From the NCBI GenBank assembly GCA_050115795.1, contig JASFPT010000234.1, positions 1 to 6,494 on the forward strand: a stretch of 6,494 nt of DNA. The letters run 5' to 3'. Positions 5,625 through 6,494 of the stretch are shown here, piece by piece (within the stretch, counting starts at the first letter, position 1; the number at the start of each line of letters is the position of its first letter). This stretch comes from JAIPEL01 sp050115795 (GTDB lineage: Bacteria; Desulfobacterota; Desulfobacteria; Desulfobacterales; CAFBRK01). The position numbers were made by a program, and so were the translations under genes. The notes under the pieces were generated by a model. That model saw only the letters and a program-made list of their open reading frames with translations, made no database searches and was not told where the DNA came from.

Positions 5625-6494
5625 AAATCACCCGAATCGAGGCGCAGGCCCGCACGATGCCGTTGGCCGAGCCGTACACCATCGCCTACGAGACCTATTC
5701 GACGGCGGTCAATGTATTTTTGCGGATCGAGACCGATGCCGGACTCGTGGGCTCCGGATGCGCGGCCCCGGACCGGGCGGTCACCGGCGAAACCGAACAG
5801 ACCGTGCTCGCCGACATAGCCGACGTCATCAAACCGCGCCTGATCGGCTCCGACCCGCTGCGGCCCGCCAAGCGCCTGGACACGCTGCGAAAACCAATGG
5901 CAGCCCGGCCTTCGGCCATGGCCATGGTCGACATGGCGCTCCACGACCTGATGGGAAAAGCGGCGGGGCTCCCGTTGTACACGCTGCTCGGCGGTTTCAG
6001 GACCCGCATGCGCACCAGCATCACCATCGGGATCCTGCCGGTGGCCGAAACCGTCGAGCGCGCGGCGGCCCGGGCCAAAGAGGGATTTCGCTGTGTCAAG
6101 ATCAAAGGCGGCCTGGACCTGGGCGCCGACATCGAGCGGATGATCCGGGTGCGCGAGGCGGTGGGACCGGGGGTCGAGCTGCGCTTTGACGCCAACCAGG
6201 GCTATTCGGTTCACGAGGCCCTGACGTTCGTGGCCGGAACCCGCGCCGCCTCGGTGTCGCTTCTGGAGCAACCGACCCCGAAGGGAGCGCCGGTGCTCCT
6301 CGGCCGGGTAACCCGCCAGGCGCCCATCCCGGTCATGGCCGACGAAAGCCTGATCAGCCTGCGCGATGCTTTTCGCATCGCCCGAAGGGGGCTGGCCGAC
6401 ATGGTCAACATCAAGCTGATGAAAGTGGGCGGCATCGCCGAGGCGCTGGCCGTCAATGCCGTGGCCCGGGCCGCCGGCCTTGAGGCGATGATCG
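5621..6494 (+). CDS. Dipeptide epimerase / N-acyl-amino-acid racemase, enolase superfamily (3' truncated)
   Basis: The frame runs from the ATG at 5621 through the right edge, giving 291 complete codons of an expected 340-370. The N-terminal capping domain (about 1-120) begins MKITRIEAQ and contains VFLRIETDAG and MALHDLMGKAAGLPLYTLLGG. The barrel carries the muconate-lactonizing-enzyme subgroup residues: KIK with K160 and K162, metal ligands D190 (FDANQGY), E216 (LEQP) and D241 (ADES), and the opposite-face lysine K265 in NIKLMKVGG. K162 and K265 are the expected acid/base pair for 1,1-proton transfer at an amino-acid alpha carbon, as in L-Ala-D/L-Glu epimerase; DgcA racemases belong to the same group. 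The last barrel strand, which carries the substrate-specificity motif, is cut off right after EAMI, so Ala-Glu, another dipeptide or N-acetyl-glutamate cannot be told apart. It follows the fusion gene by an ATGA overlap. No shared bases with another start are visible downstream. Confidence 0.88.
   Translation, partial: MKITRIEAQARTMPLAEPYTIAYETYSTAVNVFLRIETDAGLVGSGCAAPDRAVTGETEQTVLADIADVIKPRLIGSDPLRPAKRLDTLRKPMAARPSAMAMVDMALHDLMGKAAGLPLYTLLGGFRTRMRTSITIGILPVAETVERAAARAKEGFRCVKIKGGLDLGADIERMIRVREAVGPGVELRFDANQGYSVHEALTFVAGTRAASVSLLEQPTPKGAPVLLGRVTRQAPIPVMADESLISLRDAFRIARRGLADMVNIKLMKVGGIAEALAVNAVARAAGLEAMI

Noticed and set aside
1..6494. Search by eye for tRNA/rRNA genes, CRISPR repeats, insertion-sequence ends and attachment sites
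   Set aside because: The window is almost entirely coding, and no repeated units, inverted terminal repeats or tRNA-like cloverleaf sequence were seen.

Overview
The window is GC-rich (roughly 63-66% by eye) and densely coded on the + strand only. Codon use, short intergenic gaps and the gene families present fit a free-living Gram-negative anaerobe of the Desulfobacterota (former Deltaproteobacteria) type. That placement is an inference from general gene content, as no phylogenetic marker is present.

Layout. Positions 1-93 hold the end of a gene that starts outside the window. A 70-residue zinc-ribbon protein (130-342) follows, overlapping by 4 bases a 209-residue UPF0316 (DUF5698/DUF2179) membrane protein (339-968). 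A 104-base gap then carries a near-consensus sigma70-type promoter (999-1027) and a strong ribosome binding site. Downstream lies a tightly packed four-gene operon: a threonine-synthase-like PLP enzyme (1073-2188), a DUF1611/DgcN-like P-loop protein (2185-3291), a 778-residue fusion of a QueC-like ATP pyrophosphatase with a creatininase-family amidohydrolase (3288-5624), and an enolase-superfamily dipeptide epimerase or N-acyl-amino-acid racemase (5621 to the right edge, truncated). All three junctions are ATGA overlaps, where the start of one gene shares bases with the stop of the previous one.

How the genes may work together. DUF1611 proteins next to an enolase-superfamily epimerase resemble the DgcN/DgcA pair, which N-acetylates D-glutamate and racemises the N-acetyl product. 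Here that pair is joined by a PLP lyase/synthase-fold enzyme and by a single polypeptide with a carboxylate-activating (ATP to AMP + PPi) module and a metal-dependent amide hydrolase module. The set looks like a small pathway that makes, rearranges or breaks down an unusual amino acid, N-acyl amino acid or dipeptide. Substrate and direction cannot be read from the sequence. The fusion protein and its conserved-looking operon are the most promising candidate for an undescribed system in this window.
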